Assembly (NCBI RefSeq): GCF_000239295.1
Contig: NZ_JH417652.1
Coordinates: forward strand, 1-41,146
From: Flavonifractor plautii ATCC 29863
GTDB lineage: Bacteria > Bacillota > Clostridia > Oscillospirales > Oscillospiraceae
DNA: 41,146 nucleotides
Reading direction: 5' to 3'
Shown here one piece after another: positions 33,906 through 41,114 of this stretch. Numbering within the stretch: the first letter of the stretch is position 1; each line of letters opens with the position of its first letter. The position numbers and the translations under genes were made by a program. The notes beneath the pieces are model-generated. The model saw nothing but the letters and a program-made list of their open reading frames with translations, did no database searches and was not told where the DNA came from.

Positions 33906-34679
33906 ATGAACAAGAAAGAACAACAAGCCCAGCGCGCAAAGCAGGAAGACGTGGTTTTGAACAAGGTCCTCTGGTGGATCGTGGGGGCCGTGGTGTTGGA
34001 GGCGCTGCTTCTCCTTCTGAACAAGGTATATGCCAATTACACTGTCGAGCAGATTGAACTGGCCAAGTCCCTGCGGGATGTCTTTTCCGTGCTGATGATC
34101 GCCCTGCCCATCTGCTTTGTCGTTTTGCTGATCTGGGCGGTCGCGGCCCGCAAGTCCGGTAAATTCACCCGCCTGTCCTCCGTGCTGGCCGGCGTGATGC
34201 TGGCCCTGGCGGTCTGCGCCGTGGTAATCCGCGTCTTTGACGAGAGCGGTATCCGGCTGCTGTATGTGGCTGTGCCCGCCGTGGCGGTGCTGGCGCTGAT
34301 CTACTACCTCTACCAGCGGGAGTTCTTCTTCGCCGCCGTGCTCAGCGCCCTGGGCCTGCTGGGTGTGAAGGTGGTGCCCTACCACTTCGGCTTCCCGGCC
34401 ATTGCCTATGGCTACGCCGTCGTCCTGGGCGTTGCCCTGGTGGGGGCCGTGGTGGTGTTCCGCGTGATGCAGGCCGCCGGGGGCAAGCTGCGCCTGAAGG
34501 GGAACTGGGTGGAGGTGCTGCCCAAGAGCGCCAACTACGCCCTGCTCTACGTCACCTGCGGCGTGGTGGCCGCGGTGGTGATCGCCGCGTTGCTGCTGGG
34601 CGGGCTGGCCGTGCTGTACGGTGTGCTGGTGGCCTGGCTGCTGATCCTGGCGGTATACTATACCGTGCGCCTCATGTAA
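33906..34679 (+). CDS. uncharacterised multispanning membrane protein
   Basis: A 257-residue protein I do not recognise. The first 20 residues are hydrophilic and basic (NKKEQQAQRAKQED); about seven hydrophobic helices follow to the end. There are no charged catalytic residues in the helices, no signal peptide and no transporter motif. The ATG follows GGAG at 33895-33898. It has its own promoter and a strong terminator just before the DUF4317 gene. Confidence 0.7.
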   Translation: MNKKEQQAQRAKQEDVVLNKVLWWIVGAVVLEALLLLLNKVYANYTVEQIELAKSLRDVFSVLMIALPICFVVLLIWAVAARKSGKFTRLSSVLAGVMLALAVCAVVIRVFDESGIRLLYVAVPAVAVLALIYYLYQREFFFAAVLSALGLLGVKVVPYHFGFPAIAYGYAVVLGVALVGAVVVFRVMQAAGGKLRLKGNWVEVLPKSANYALLYVTCGVVAAVVIAALLLGGLAVLYGVLVAWLLILAVYYTVRLM

Positions 34680-34697
34680 TGATAAGCCCAAGAGACA

Positions 34698-34735
34698 AAG
34701 GGGCAAGCCGCCGGACGGCTTGCCCCTTCTTTTTT
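34698..34735 (+). terminator. terminator between the membrane protein and DUF4317 genes
   Basis: A 13-bp perfect stem (34698-34710/34716-34728) with a 5-base loop and a run of six T's. Only 16 bases remain before the next start codon, so it may act as an attenuator. Confidence 0.9.
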
Positions 34736-34751
34736 GACCGGAGGTATTGCA

Positions 34752-35882
34752 ATGAATGAAAAAGAGGTGGGGGAGCTGCGCCGGCGGCTCCGCCCGGAGA
34801 AAAACAGTATTACCCACATCCGGGGGTGCTATGTCAACGAGATGGGGGAGAGCGTGGCCCAGTTTGACCAGTCTCTGGCCCTCATGACCCAGGAGGAGAC
34901 CGAGACCCTGCTGGCCCTGCTGCGCCGCACCCTGTCGGGAACTCTGGGAAAGAACCTGCTGGACCTCTCCTTCGAGACCCGGCAGGTGGTGGAGGGGGAG
35001 GAGCACCGCCGGCTCATGCGCCTGCGGGACACCGCCCTGAAGGACGAGGAGGCGGTGGAGGAATTCTTCCAACTGGTGCGCCAGTCCCTTACCCTGGAGG
35101 GCAACTACCTGATCCTCCTGGTGTACGACCGCTACGACGTGCCCTACCGCGCCAAGGACGGGGAGCGGCAGGAGGACGCCGCCGCCGAGGTGTACTCCTA
35201 CCTGCTGTGCTCCATCTGCCCGGTGAAGCAGACCAAGCCCGCCCTGAGCTACCACGTGCGGGAGAACGAGTTCCACAACCGGCGGGCCGACTGGCTGGTG
35301 TCCCCGCCGGAGCTGGGCTTCCTCTTTCCCGCCTTTGACGACCGCAGCACCAACCTGTATAACGCCCTCTACTACACCAGGGACAGCGGCGAGAACCACC
35401 CGGAGCTGGTGGAGGCGGTGTTCCGGCGGGAGGCACCCATGCCCGCCGCCGCGCAAAAGGAGACGTTCCAGACCCTGTTGAGCGACACCCTGGCCGACGA
35501 GTGTAGCTGTGAGGTGGTACAGGCGGTCCACGACCAGCTCTGCGAGCTGGTGGAGGAGCACAGGGAGCGGAAGGAGGCGGAGCCCCTGACCCTCTCCAAA
35601 GGGGCGGTCAAGTGCGTCCTCAAGTCCTGCGGCGTGTCCGACTCCCATGTGGAGGAGTTCGCCCTCCGCTATGACGACGCCTTCGGCGCCGATATGGCCC
35701 TCAGCCCCCGCAATCTGGTGGAGAAGCAGATCGAGGTGTGTACTCCTGACGTGGTGATCAAGGTCAGCCCGGAGCGGAGCGATCTGGTGGACACACGGGT
35801 GATCGACGGGGTCAAGTACATCCTCATCCGCGCCGACGAGGGCGTGGAGGTCAATGGCGTCCCGGTTCATATCGCGAAATAG
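34752..35882 (+). CDS. DUF4317 domain-containing protein
   Basis: A 376-residue soluble protein covering a full DUF4317 family member. The start NEKEVGELRRRLRPEKNSITHIRGCYVNEMGE is characteristic, and LILLVYDRYDVPYRAKDG and GFLFPAFDDRSTNLYNALYYTRD are conserved interior stretches. The function is unknown and the family appears mainly in Clostridia. The ATG at 34752 follows GGAGGT; an earlier start at 34734 lies in the terminator T-run. With no room for a promoter after that terminator, it probably depends on readthrough or on a promoter inside the upstream gene. Confidence 0.88.
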   Translation: MNEKEVGELRRRLRPEKNSITHIRGCYVNEMGESVAQFDQSLALMTQEETETLLALLRRTLSGTLGKNLLDLSFETRQVVEGEEHRRLMRLRDTALKDEEAVEEFFQLVRQSLTLEGNYLILLVYDRYDVPYRAKDGERQEDAAAEVYSYLLCSICPVKQTKPALSYHVRENEFHNRRADWLVSPPELGFLFPAFDDRSTNLYNALYYTRDSGENHPELVEAVFRREAPMPAAAQKETFQTLLSDTLADECSCEVVQAVHDQLCELVEEHRERKEAEPLTLSKGAVKCVLKSCGVSDSHVEEFALRYDDAFGADMALSPRNLVEKQIEVCTPDVVIKVSPERSDLVDTRVIDGVKYILIRADEGVEVNGVPVHIAK

Positions 35883-35885
35883 CGG

Positions 35886-35921
35886 AACGCCCCGCGCCTC
35901 TTTGGGAGGCGCGGGGCGTTT
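35886..35921. terminator. terminator between DUF4317 and ribU
   Basis: A 15-bp perfect stem (35886-35900/35906-35920, loop TTTGG) between two converging genes. T-runs are short on both sides. Confidence 0.75.
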
Positions 35922-35930
35922 GGTATCTGC

Positions 35931-36518
35931 TCAGATCTCGCCGGCGGCCTTCTTGGGGGCCTTGGCAAACTCCTCGCCGTGGACGATGTACTTGGACACA
36001 GACTTGTAGACCAAGAAGGTGACAACAGAGTTGATACCAGCCTTGAGCAGATTGAACGGGAGAATGACGGTTACCAGCATGGCATCCACCATCTCAGTGG
36101 GGGCCCCCATATAAAATGGAGTAATGAAATGGTTGGCGATCATCATGCCTACGCCCATAGCAAATGTGCCCAGCAGCAAACCGATTATCGCACCGGTTCT
36201 GGTATGGAACTTCCGGTAGAGTGTACTGGCTACGGTGACCAGAATACCGGTGGCAATAACATGCATTAAAAATCCGTATATACCATCGCCGCCCAAAAAG
36301 AAAGCCTGAATAAACGAGGCCAGCACGGTCACAAGAATGCCCGCTACTGGGCCGAAGGCGAAAGCGGCGATCAGGATGGGGACATCGGCAGGATCATACT
36401 GGAGAAAGGGAGCGGCAGGGAAAAGGGGGAAGTGCACCAGCGTGATGAGCACAGCACCGATGGCGGTGAACATGGCTAACAGGGCCAGCTTCTTGACGCG
36501 GGCGGATTTGGCGGACAT
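35931..36518 (-). CDS. ribU: riboflavin ECF transporter S component
   Basis: A 195-residue membrane protein with six predicted helices that binds riboflavin and works with the shared ECF energising module, which is not in this window. The start LALLAMFTAIGAVLITLVHFPLFPAAPFLQYDPADVP is the RibU signature, followed by GDGIYGFLMHVIATG. The ATG at 36518 follows AAAGAGGAG. An FMN riboswitch in its leader makes the assignment strong: it is expressed when FMN is low. The open frame to 36620 runs into the riboswitch and is rejected. Confidence 0.95.
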   Translation of the reverse strand: MSAKSARVKKLALLAMFTAIGAVLITLVHFPLFPAAPFLQYDPADVPILIAAFAFGPVAGILVTVLASFIQAFFLGGDGIYGFLMHVIATGILVTVASTLYRKFHTRTGAIIGLLLGTFAMGVGMMIANHFITPFYMGAPTEMVDAMLVTVILPFNLLKAGINSVVTFLVYKSVSKYIVHGEEFAKAPKKAAGEI

Positions 36519-36527
36519 AATAAAACA

Positions 36528-36590
36528 CTCCTCTTTGATTTGGTAACACCCGAAAGACGTATGCCTTCCAGGTGTTAAAATCAAAAGGAG
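36528..36590 (-). promoter_or_regulatory. expression platform hairpin hiding the ribU ribosome site
   Basis: Long inverted repeat between the riboswitch and the start codon: CTCCTCTTTGATTT (36528-36541) and GGTAACACC pair with GGTGTTA and AAATCAAAAGGAG (to 36590). On the RNA the ribosome site AGAGGAG is one strand of the stem. No T-run follows, so translational control is predicted. Confidence 0.7.
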
Positions 36591-36608
36591 CGTGCCCAAT
36601 TTCAACAC

Positions 36609-36740
36609 ATCTTCTTTCATCCAGACTTCGCGCCCTGGGATATGCGCGTCACTGTCGGTCCCGGAGTTGCACCGGGTCTGCCGTTTCCGGCTCGCGGACT
36701 GTACCGCCGATCGGGATTTTCACCCTGCCCTGAAGACATC
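36609..36740 (-). ncRNA. FMN riboswitch (RFN element)
   Basis: On the minus strand the conserved core is present in order: AGGGTGAAAATCCCGATC, GGCGGTA, AGTCCGCGAGC, CCGACAGTGA and GTCTGGATGAAAGAAGATG, with a variable stem between them. This matches the FMN aptamer that senses flavin mononucleotide. It precedes ribU. Confidence 0.96.
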
Positions 36741-36762
36741 TCATTCAGTTGTTCCAATCCCT

Positions 36763-36790
36763 ATTATACACACGAAGTGGAAAAATGCAA
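36763..36790 (-). promoter_or_regulatory. ribU promoter
   Basis: On the minus strand TTGCAT (36785-36790), a 16-base spacer and TATAAT (36763-36768), about 25 bases ahead of the aptamer. Confidence 0.75.
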
Positions 36791-36823
36791 GCCCCAATTT
36801 AAAAAACAAATGTTCGATAAACA

Positions 36824-36852
36824 TTGACTTGCCGTTCTGGATATACTACAAT
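36824..36852 (+). promoter_or_regulatory. promoter of the SLOG gene
   Basis: TTGACT (36824-36829), a 17-base spacer and TACAAT (36847-36852). Confidence 0.8.
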
Positions 36853-36883
36853 GGGAACAACATTCAGAGGACGGAGGGGCGGA

Positions 36884-37384
36884 ATGAACCGAGAGACAAC
36901 CTGCTGCTTTACCGGCCACAGGCCGGAGAAGCTGCCCTGGCGGGAGGACGAGGGGGATCCCCGGTGCCTGGAGCTGAAGGCCAGGCTGGCCGGGGCGGTG
37001 GAGGCCGCCTACGAAAAAGGGATGCGGCATTTCCTGTGCGGTATGGCCCGGGGAGCGGATTTTTACTGCTGCGAGGCGGCGCTGGCCCTGCGGGAGCGGC
37101 GCCCCGGCGTGACGGTGGAGGCGGTCATCCCCTGCGAGGAGCAGGCCGCCCGCTGGCGGGAGCGGGACCGGGAACGGTGGTTCTCCCTGGTGGAGCGCTG
37201 CGACAATGAGACCATGCTCCAGCACCACTACGACCGGGGGTGCATGCTCCGGCGGAATCGCTACCTGGTGGACCACTCGGCCATGCTGATTGCGGTGTAC
37301 GACGGCATGCTGGGGGGAACCATGTATACCATCTCTTATGCCATGAAGCGGGGGCTGGACGTGGTGACGCTGGACATTCCATAG
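36884..37384 (+). CDS. SLOG domain protein (YpsA/DUF1273-like)
   Basis: A 166-residue Rossmann-like protein. The start TTCCFTGHRPEKLPW is the DUF1273/YpsA signature. Further on are HFLCGMARGADFYCCEAAL and MLGGTMYTISYAMKRGLDV, the nucleotide-binding loops of the SLOG superfamily. SLOG proteins are thought to sense or cleave nucleotide ligands; YpsA of Bacillus affects cell division, but the biochemistry of this type is unsettled. The ATG follows GGAGGGG; the open frame to 36824 would start inside the promoter. It is monocistronic. Confidence 0.87.
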   Translation: MNRETTCCFTGHRPEKLPWREDEGDPRCLELKARLAGAVEAAYEKGMRHFLCGMARGADFYCCEAALALRERRPGVTVEAVIPCEEQAARWRERDRERWFSLVERCDNETMLQHHYDRGCMLRRNRYLVDHSAMLIAVYDGMLGGTMYTISYAMKRGLDVVTLDIP

Positions 37385-37409
37385 GGCGGCCGGAGGCCGC
37401 CCCTTTTTT
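37384..37409 (+). terminator. terminator of the SLOG gene
   Basis: An 8-bp perfect stem (37384-37391/37395-37402, loop GGA) followed by six T's (37404-37409). It begins at the last base of the stop codon. Confidence 0.9.
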
Positions 37410-37419
37410 GAATTTATTT

Positions 37420-37433
37420 TCTGCAAATGCAAA
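37420..37433 (+). promoter_or_regulatory. BlaI-type operator 1
   Basis: TCTGCA-AA-TGCAAA, a near-palindrome immediately upstream of the -35 box of the blaI-like promoter. It is repeated in inverted form at 37483-37496. Confidence 0.65.
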
Positions 37434-37440
37434 ATAATGC

Positions 37441-37469
37441 TTGACAGAGCTTTGCCCTGATCCTACAAT
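37441..37469 (+). promoter_or_regulatory. promoter of the BlaI/M56 operon
   Basis: TTGACA (37441-37446), a 17-base spacer and TACAAT (37464-37469), flanked on both sides by the operator copies. Confidence 0.88.
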
Positions 37470-37482
37470 GGAAACAGGAAGA

Positions 37483-37496
37483 TTTGCAAATGCAGA
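37483..37496 (+). promoter_or_regulatory. BlaI-type operator 2
   Basis: TTTGCA-AA-TGCAGA just after the predicted transcription start. Together with operator 1 it brackets the promoter, as BlaI/MecI repressors do. Confidence 0.65.
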
Positions 37497-37511
37497 AAAG
37501 GAGGAGCAGCG

Positions 37512-37892
37512 ATGAAGTGGAATGGACGCTTGCCGGAGTCGGAGCTGGAACTCATGCTGGCGGTGTGGGAGGCCGGGGAGGAGGGGACCACGGCCCCCGG
37601 CATCCTGGCGCGGCTGGAGCGGCCCCTGACTGCCAGCGCCCTGCACAGCTACCTCAAGCGCCTGGAGGAAAAGGGCTTTCTGAGCTGCGGCAAGGAGGGA
37701 AAGACCAACCGTTACCGGGCCAGAGTGTCCCGGGCGGAGTATGAGCAGCAGGAGAGCCGGACGGTGCTGGACAGACTGTATGCGGGCTCCCTCCGGCGGT
37801 TTGCCGCCGCCCTCCACGACGGCGGGAGCCTGACGGAAGAGGAGGTGCGGGAGCTGGAGGAGTACCTCCGCACGCTGAGGCGGGAGGAGTAG
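37512..37892 (+). CDS. BlaI/MecI/CopY family repressor
   Basis: A 126-residue winged-helix repressor. The family pattern is visible: LPESELELMLAVWEAGEEGTTAPGILARL, then TASALHSYLKRLEEKGFLSCGKEGKTNRYRA, followed by a helical dimerisation tail. In known systems a partner M56 metalloprotease sensor triggers repressor cleavage. It has AAGGAGG upstream, starts behind two predicted operators and ends one base before the M56 gene. Confidence 0.93.
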   Translation: MKWNGRLPESELELMLAVWEAGEEGTTAPGILARLERPLTASALHSYLKRLEEKGFLSCGKEGKTNRYRARVSRAEYEQQESRTVLDRLYAGSLRRFAAALHDGGSLTEEEVRELEEYLRTLRREE

Positions 37893-37893
37893 G

Positions 37894-39618
37894 ATGGAGT
37901 CGCTGTTTGTACGGGTGCTCACCCTGTCGCTGACGGGCTCGGCGGTGCTGCTGCCCCTCCTGCTGCTGGCGCCCCGCCTGCGGGGCCGCTATGCTGCGGG
38001 GACCCTTTCGGTGCTCTGGCTGGTACTGGCCCTGCGGATGGCCCTGCCCGTCCCGCTTTCCCTGCCGTGGACGGCGGTGACGGTGGATGTGTCCGCCCTC
38101 TCGTCTGTGACCCTGCCGGCCGCCCCTCGGGCGCCGGCGGAAGTGCCTGAGCCCGCCGGGCCGGAGAGCGTGGAACCGCCCCGGGCGGTACCCCCGGCAG
38201 CCGCGCCGGAGGGGAGGCCCCTGCCGCTCCTGGAGCTGGCCGCCTGGGTGTGGCTGGCCGGCGGGCTGGCTCTGGTGGGCTATCAGGGGGCGGCCTATCT
38301 CCTGGCGCGCCGCCGTCTGCTCCGGGGCGCGCAGCCGGGCACGGAGGAGGAGAGGGCCCAACTGGCGGCCCTGGCGGCGGAGCTGGGACTCCGCCGTACG
38401 CCCCGCCTGCTAAGGACAGGGGAGGCGGACGCCCCTCTGGTGGTGGGACTTGGGAGGCCGGTGCTTCTGCTGCCGGGCAGGCCCCTCCCGGCGGACGAGC
38501 GGGAGGTGGTGCTCCTCCACGAGCTGACCCACCTGCGGCGGCATGATCTGGCCCACAAGGCCCTGCTGTTTGTGCCCTGCGCAGTCCACTGGTTCAATCC
38601 CCTGGTGTGGTGGATGGCCCGGGAGGCGGGGCGCACCCTGGAGCTGTGCTGCGACGCCCGTGTGGTGCGGGGGAGGGATGAAGCGTTCCGCCGCCGCTAC
38701 GGCACCGCCCTCCTGCATCTGGCCGCAGGAGGGCGGGGGCCGGTCCTGTCCACCCGCTTCGGCGGGGGAGGACGGTTGCTGCGGGCGCGGCTGGCGAATC
38801 TGTTCCAGCACAGGCGAAGGGGGGCGGCGGCGGCCGGCCTCGTGCTGGCTGCCGCCCTGGCCGTCACCTCACTGGCGGCCTGTGAACAGCGGCTCCTCAC
38901 GGCGGAGGAGGCCATGGACGCGCTGGAGGAGAGCATCGAGGTGCGGGAGTATGACATAGGTCCCGGCGAGTTGGAATACTGCATTTCCTTTCGCCTGCCG
39001 GAGCACAGCGGCCCGGAGGAGGAGTGGAACCTTCACATCGCCGGCCGGGCGGAGACAGAGGCGCTGGGGGGAATCAGCCTCCACTACTTTGACGGGGAGG
39101 ACTGGACGGCGGAAAAGACCTATGGCATCTATCTGTCGCCGGGACAGGCGGCGGATCTCACCGAGCTGACCATGGAGGTGTGGCCGCCCCACGGCGGCCG
39201 GACAGGAACCTATGACGCCGCCCTGCACGGCAGGAGCATCGACCTGCGGGCCCTGCTCCGGGAGCACTTCTATGTGGACGCCAGGGGCTTTTCCCTGGCC
39301 CTGCCGGAGCCCTGGCCGGACCTCGGGGCGGTGCAGGCGCTGGACGGCGGCGGTCTGCTGCTCTATTGCCGGGCCTTGGGGCCGGAGTGCGGCGGCATCG
39401 CGCAGCTGCACATTGAGACGGAACCCCTGGAGGTGCTCACAGGCCGGGATACCCTGCTGGGCGGCCGGGAGGGTTGCTGGCTCTATCTCTATGGCCTCCA
39501 GGCCCCGCTGCCCAGCCTGCGGGAGGCGGGGGAGGGGGTACAGGAGCAGTACCATGCGCTGTATCAGGCCCTGTACGCCGACCCGGAGGAGCTGCTGTCC
39601 CTCTGGGCGGAGGGCTGA
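37894..39618 (+). CDS. M56 family (BlaR1-like) sensor metalloprotease
   Basis: A 574-residue membrane protein. Helices lie at about 9-27, 36-55 and 115-134. The cytoplasmic gluzincin-type zinc protease follows, with HELTHLRRHD (HExxH at 209-213) and the third ligand Glu about 250 (TLELCCDARV). A further helix (about 313-333, ending LAAC) leads to an extracellular C-terminal domain of about 240 residues. That domain is not the penicillin-binding domain of BlaR1/MecR1: no SxxK, SxN or KTG set is visible, and it looks mostly beta. The signal sensed is therefore unknown. Cotranscribed with the BlaI-type repressor. Confidence 0.88.
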   Translation: MESLFVRVLTLSLTGSAVLLPLLLLAPRLRGRYAAGTLSVLWLVLALRMALPVPLSLPWTAVTVDVSALSSVTLPAAPRAPAEVPEPAGPESVEPPRAVPPAAAPEGRPLPLLELAAWVWLAGGLALVGYQGAAYLLARRRLLRGAQPGTEEERAQLAALAAELGLRRTPRLLRTGEADAPLVVGLGRPVLLLPGRPLPADEREVVLLHELTHLRRHDLAHKALLFVPCAVHWFNPLVWWMAREAGRTLELCCDARVVRGRDEAFRRRYGTALLHLAAGGRGPVLSTRFGGGGRLLRARLANLFQHRRRGAAAAGLVLAAALAVTSLAACEQRLLTAEEAMDALEESIEVREYDIGPGELEYCISFRLPEHSGPEEEWNLHIAGRAETEALGGISLHYFDGEDWTAEKTYGIYLSPGQAADLTELTMEVWPPHGGRTGTYDAALHGRSIDLRALLREHFYVDARGFSLALPEPWPDLGAVQALDGGGLLLYCRALGPECGGIAQLHIETEPLEVLTGRDTLLGGREGCWLYLYGLQAPLPSLREAGEGVQEQYHALYQALYADPEELLSLWAEG

Positions 39619-39642
39619 CCACCGCCGGCAGCTCCCCGCGCC

Positions 39643-40626
39643 TCACCCCCGCAGAAGACGGGCGAGCTCCTCCGCAGTAATGCCGCTCATATAGTGCTCC
39701 ACATGGAGCGGGGCCAGGGCCTCCGCCAGTTGTGCGTCCAGGGGCAGACCGGCCATGGCCGCCTCCAGCTCCTCCAGAGGCCCGCTGCCGAAAAAGTCGC
39801 CGTAGAACCGGACGGCCTGAATGCATCCCTGCTTCACACGCAGGTGGGCGGTGACCAGCCCGGCGGGAAACCTGGCCTCCCGCCGCATGTCATAAGGGGG
39901 TGAGAAGCCGTAGTTCCACGCCCATGTGACATACTTCCCGTCCCGCAGCTTCTGTACGGCCAGCATATCCTCTGCGGTCAGAGTATAGGGCTCCAGTGCT
40001 CCACCGGCCATGGCGCACGCCCGCAGCGCCGATTTGAAGTCCTCCATAGCGATGGGGGTGGGGGCGTGGGTGTTGATGGTGGTCACCCGGCTGCGCACCG
40101 ACTTCACGGCCTTCGAGTCGAACTTGGCCTGCCTCACCCGCAGAGCGTCGGCCACGTCGGTCAGGTTGGAGTCCAGCATGATGCATCCGTGGTGGAGCAG
40201 GCGCCCGTGTTTGGCGTACTGGGAATTTCCGGAGAATTTCATGCCGCCGATGGTCAGGTCGTTGCGGCCGGTGAATTCGGCGTGGACGCCGAAGCGGGCC
40301 AGGGCCTCCACCACAGGGCGGACAAAAATCTTGAAGTTGAGGCCAGGGGCGGTGTCCTGGTCCACGATAAAGGTAAAATTCAGGTTGCCTGTATCGTGGT
40401 ACACCGCCCCGCCGCCGGACAGGCGCCGCACAACCCGAATCCCGTGGGCATCCACAAAAGCCTGGTTAATCTCCTCGGCGGTGTTCTGATATTTGCCCAC
40501 CACAATGGTGTTGCTGTTCTGCCAGAGCATAAAATAGGCCCTGCTCCGGTCCATCTGCTCAAAGACATATTCCTCCAGCGCCAGATTAAAATAGGGGTCC
40601 GTACCGGGCGGTTCGAGATAGATCAT
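39643..40626 (-). CDS. lplA: lipoate-protein ligase
   Basis: A 327-residue enzyme that activates lipoate with ATP and attaches it to lipoyl domains. The catalytic domain carries RRLSGGGAVYHDTGNLNFTF and NDLTIGGMKFSGNSQY, with the conserved Lys in GGMKFSG. The accessory C-terminal domain is present (KYVTWAWNYGFSPPYD). The length is close to the 330-340 of bacterial LplA. ATG 40626 has AAAGGAAGG upstream; the frame extension to 40716 lacks support. No lipoyl-dependent enzyme is encoded in this window. Confidence 0.93.
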   Translation of the reverse strand: MIYLEPPGTDPYFNLALEEYVFEQMDRSRAYFMLWQNSNTIVVGKYQNTAEEINQAFVDAHGIRVVRRLSGGGAVYHDTGNLNFTFIVDQDTAPGLNFKIFVRPVVEALARFGVHAEFTGRNDLTIGGMKFSGNSQYAKHGRLLHHGCIMLDSNLTDVADALRVRQAKFDSKAVKSVRSRVTTINTHAPTPIAMEDFKSALRACAMAGGALEPYTLTAEDMLAVQKLRDGKYVTWAWNYGFSPPYDMRREARFPAGLVTAHLRVKQGCIQAVRFYGDFFGSGPLEELEAAMAGLPLDAQLAEALAPLHVEHYMSGITAEELARLLRG

Positions 40627-40714
40627 TGCGGCGCCTTCCTTTCTCCCGCGTTTCCCGCCGGACGCCATTAAAAAGGCCGGCAGGCTATGGTTAAGACTTT
40701 TTTCCACAGACTGC

Positions 40715-40751
40715 AAAAAAGAAGCACCTGCAAAGCAGGTGCTTCTTTTTT
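40715..40751. terminator. terminator between lplA and the tRNA cluster
   Basis: An 11-bp perfect stem (40721-40731/40735-40745, loop AAA) with six A's before and six T's after. On the minus strand it ends the tRNA transcript directly after the Cys-tRNA CCA. Confidence 0.93.
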
Positions 40752-40824
40752 GGAGGCGACACCCAGATTTGAACTGGGGGTGGAGCTTTTGCAGAGCTCT
40801 GCCTTACCACTTGGCTATGTCGCC
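40751..40824 (-). tRNA. tRNA-Cys (anticodon GCA)
   Basis: A 74-base tRNA on the minus strand. The acceptor GGCGACA pairs with the 3' end, the anticodon loop is CTGCAAA between GAGCT and AGCTC, and the T-arm has the TTCAAAT loop. CCA is encoded. Confidence 0.96.
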
Positions 40825-40827
40825 GTA

Positions 40828-40859
40828 TGGATAACAGGAGCAAGATTTGCTCCTGCTAT
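40828..40859. other. hairpin between tRNA-Gly and tRNA-Cys
   Basis: A 9-bp perfect stem around GAT (CAGGAGCAA/TTGCTCCTG), extended by GATA/TATC. It may help processing of the tRNA precursor. Confidence 0.5.
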
Positions 40860-40867
40860 CTTTTGTA

Positions 40868-40943
40868 TGGAGCAGGTGACGAGGCTCGAACTCGCTACCT
40901 CCACCTTGGCAAGGTGGCGCTCTACCAGATGAGCTACACCTGC
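40868..40943 (-). tRNA. tRNA-Gly (anticodon GCC)
   Basis: A 76-base tRNA on the minus strand. The acceptor begins GCAGGTG, the anticodon loop is TTGCCAA between CCACC and GGTGG, the T-loop is TTCGAGC, and CCA is encoded. Confidence 0.96.
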
Positions 40944-41003
40944 ATGCCCTGATCCATTCTATGCGGATCACACACGCTTGATACCTGCTTTTGAAAGATT
41001 CCC

Positions 41004-41030
41004 CCGGTGGATACCTTGGGTATCCACCGG
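41004..41030. other. hairpin between tRNA-Phe and tRNA-Gly
   Basis: A 12-bp perfect stem with a three-base loop (41004-41015/41019-41030) in a 92-base spacer. There is no T-run typical of a terminator, so it is probably a processing or stability element. Confidence 0.55.
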
Positions 41031-41035
41031 AGAAA

Positions 41036-41111
41036 TGGTGCCTCCGGCCGGAATCGAACCAGCGACACGGGGATTTTCAGTCCCCTGCTCTACCAACTGA
41101 GCTACAGAGGC
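41036..41111 (-). tRNA. tRNA-Phe (anticodon GAA)
   Basis: A 76-base tRNA on the minus strand. The acceptor begins GCCTCTG, the anticodon loop is CTGAAAA between GGGGA and TCCCC, the T-loop is TTCGATT, and the discriminator A is followed by CCA. Confidence 0.96.
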
Positions 41112-41114
41112 GAA

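Noticed and set aside
33786-35870. 694-residue minus-strand frame and 653-residue frame at 3863-5824
   Set aside because: Both are His/Gln/Gly-rich mirrors of real plus-strand genes (DUF4317 and membrane protein; LVIVD propeller).
37894-39618. True BlaR1/MecR1 beta-lactam sensor
   Set aside because: The outer domain lacks the SxxK/SxN/KTG motifs of penicillin-binding sensors and no beta-lactamase gene follows.
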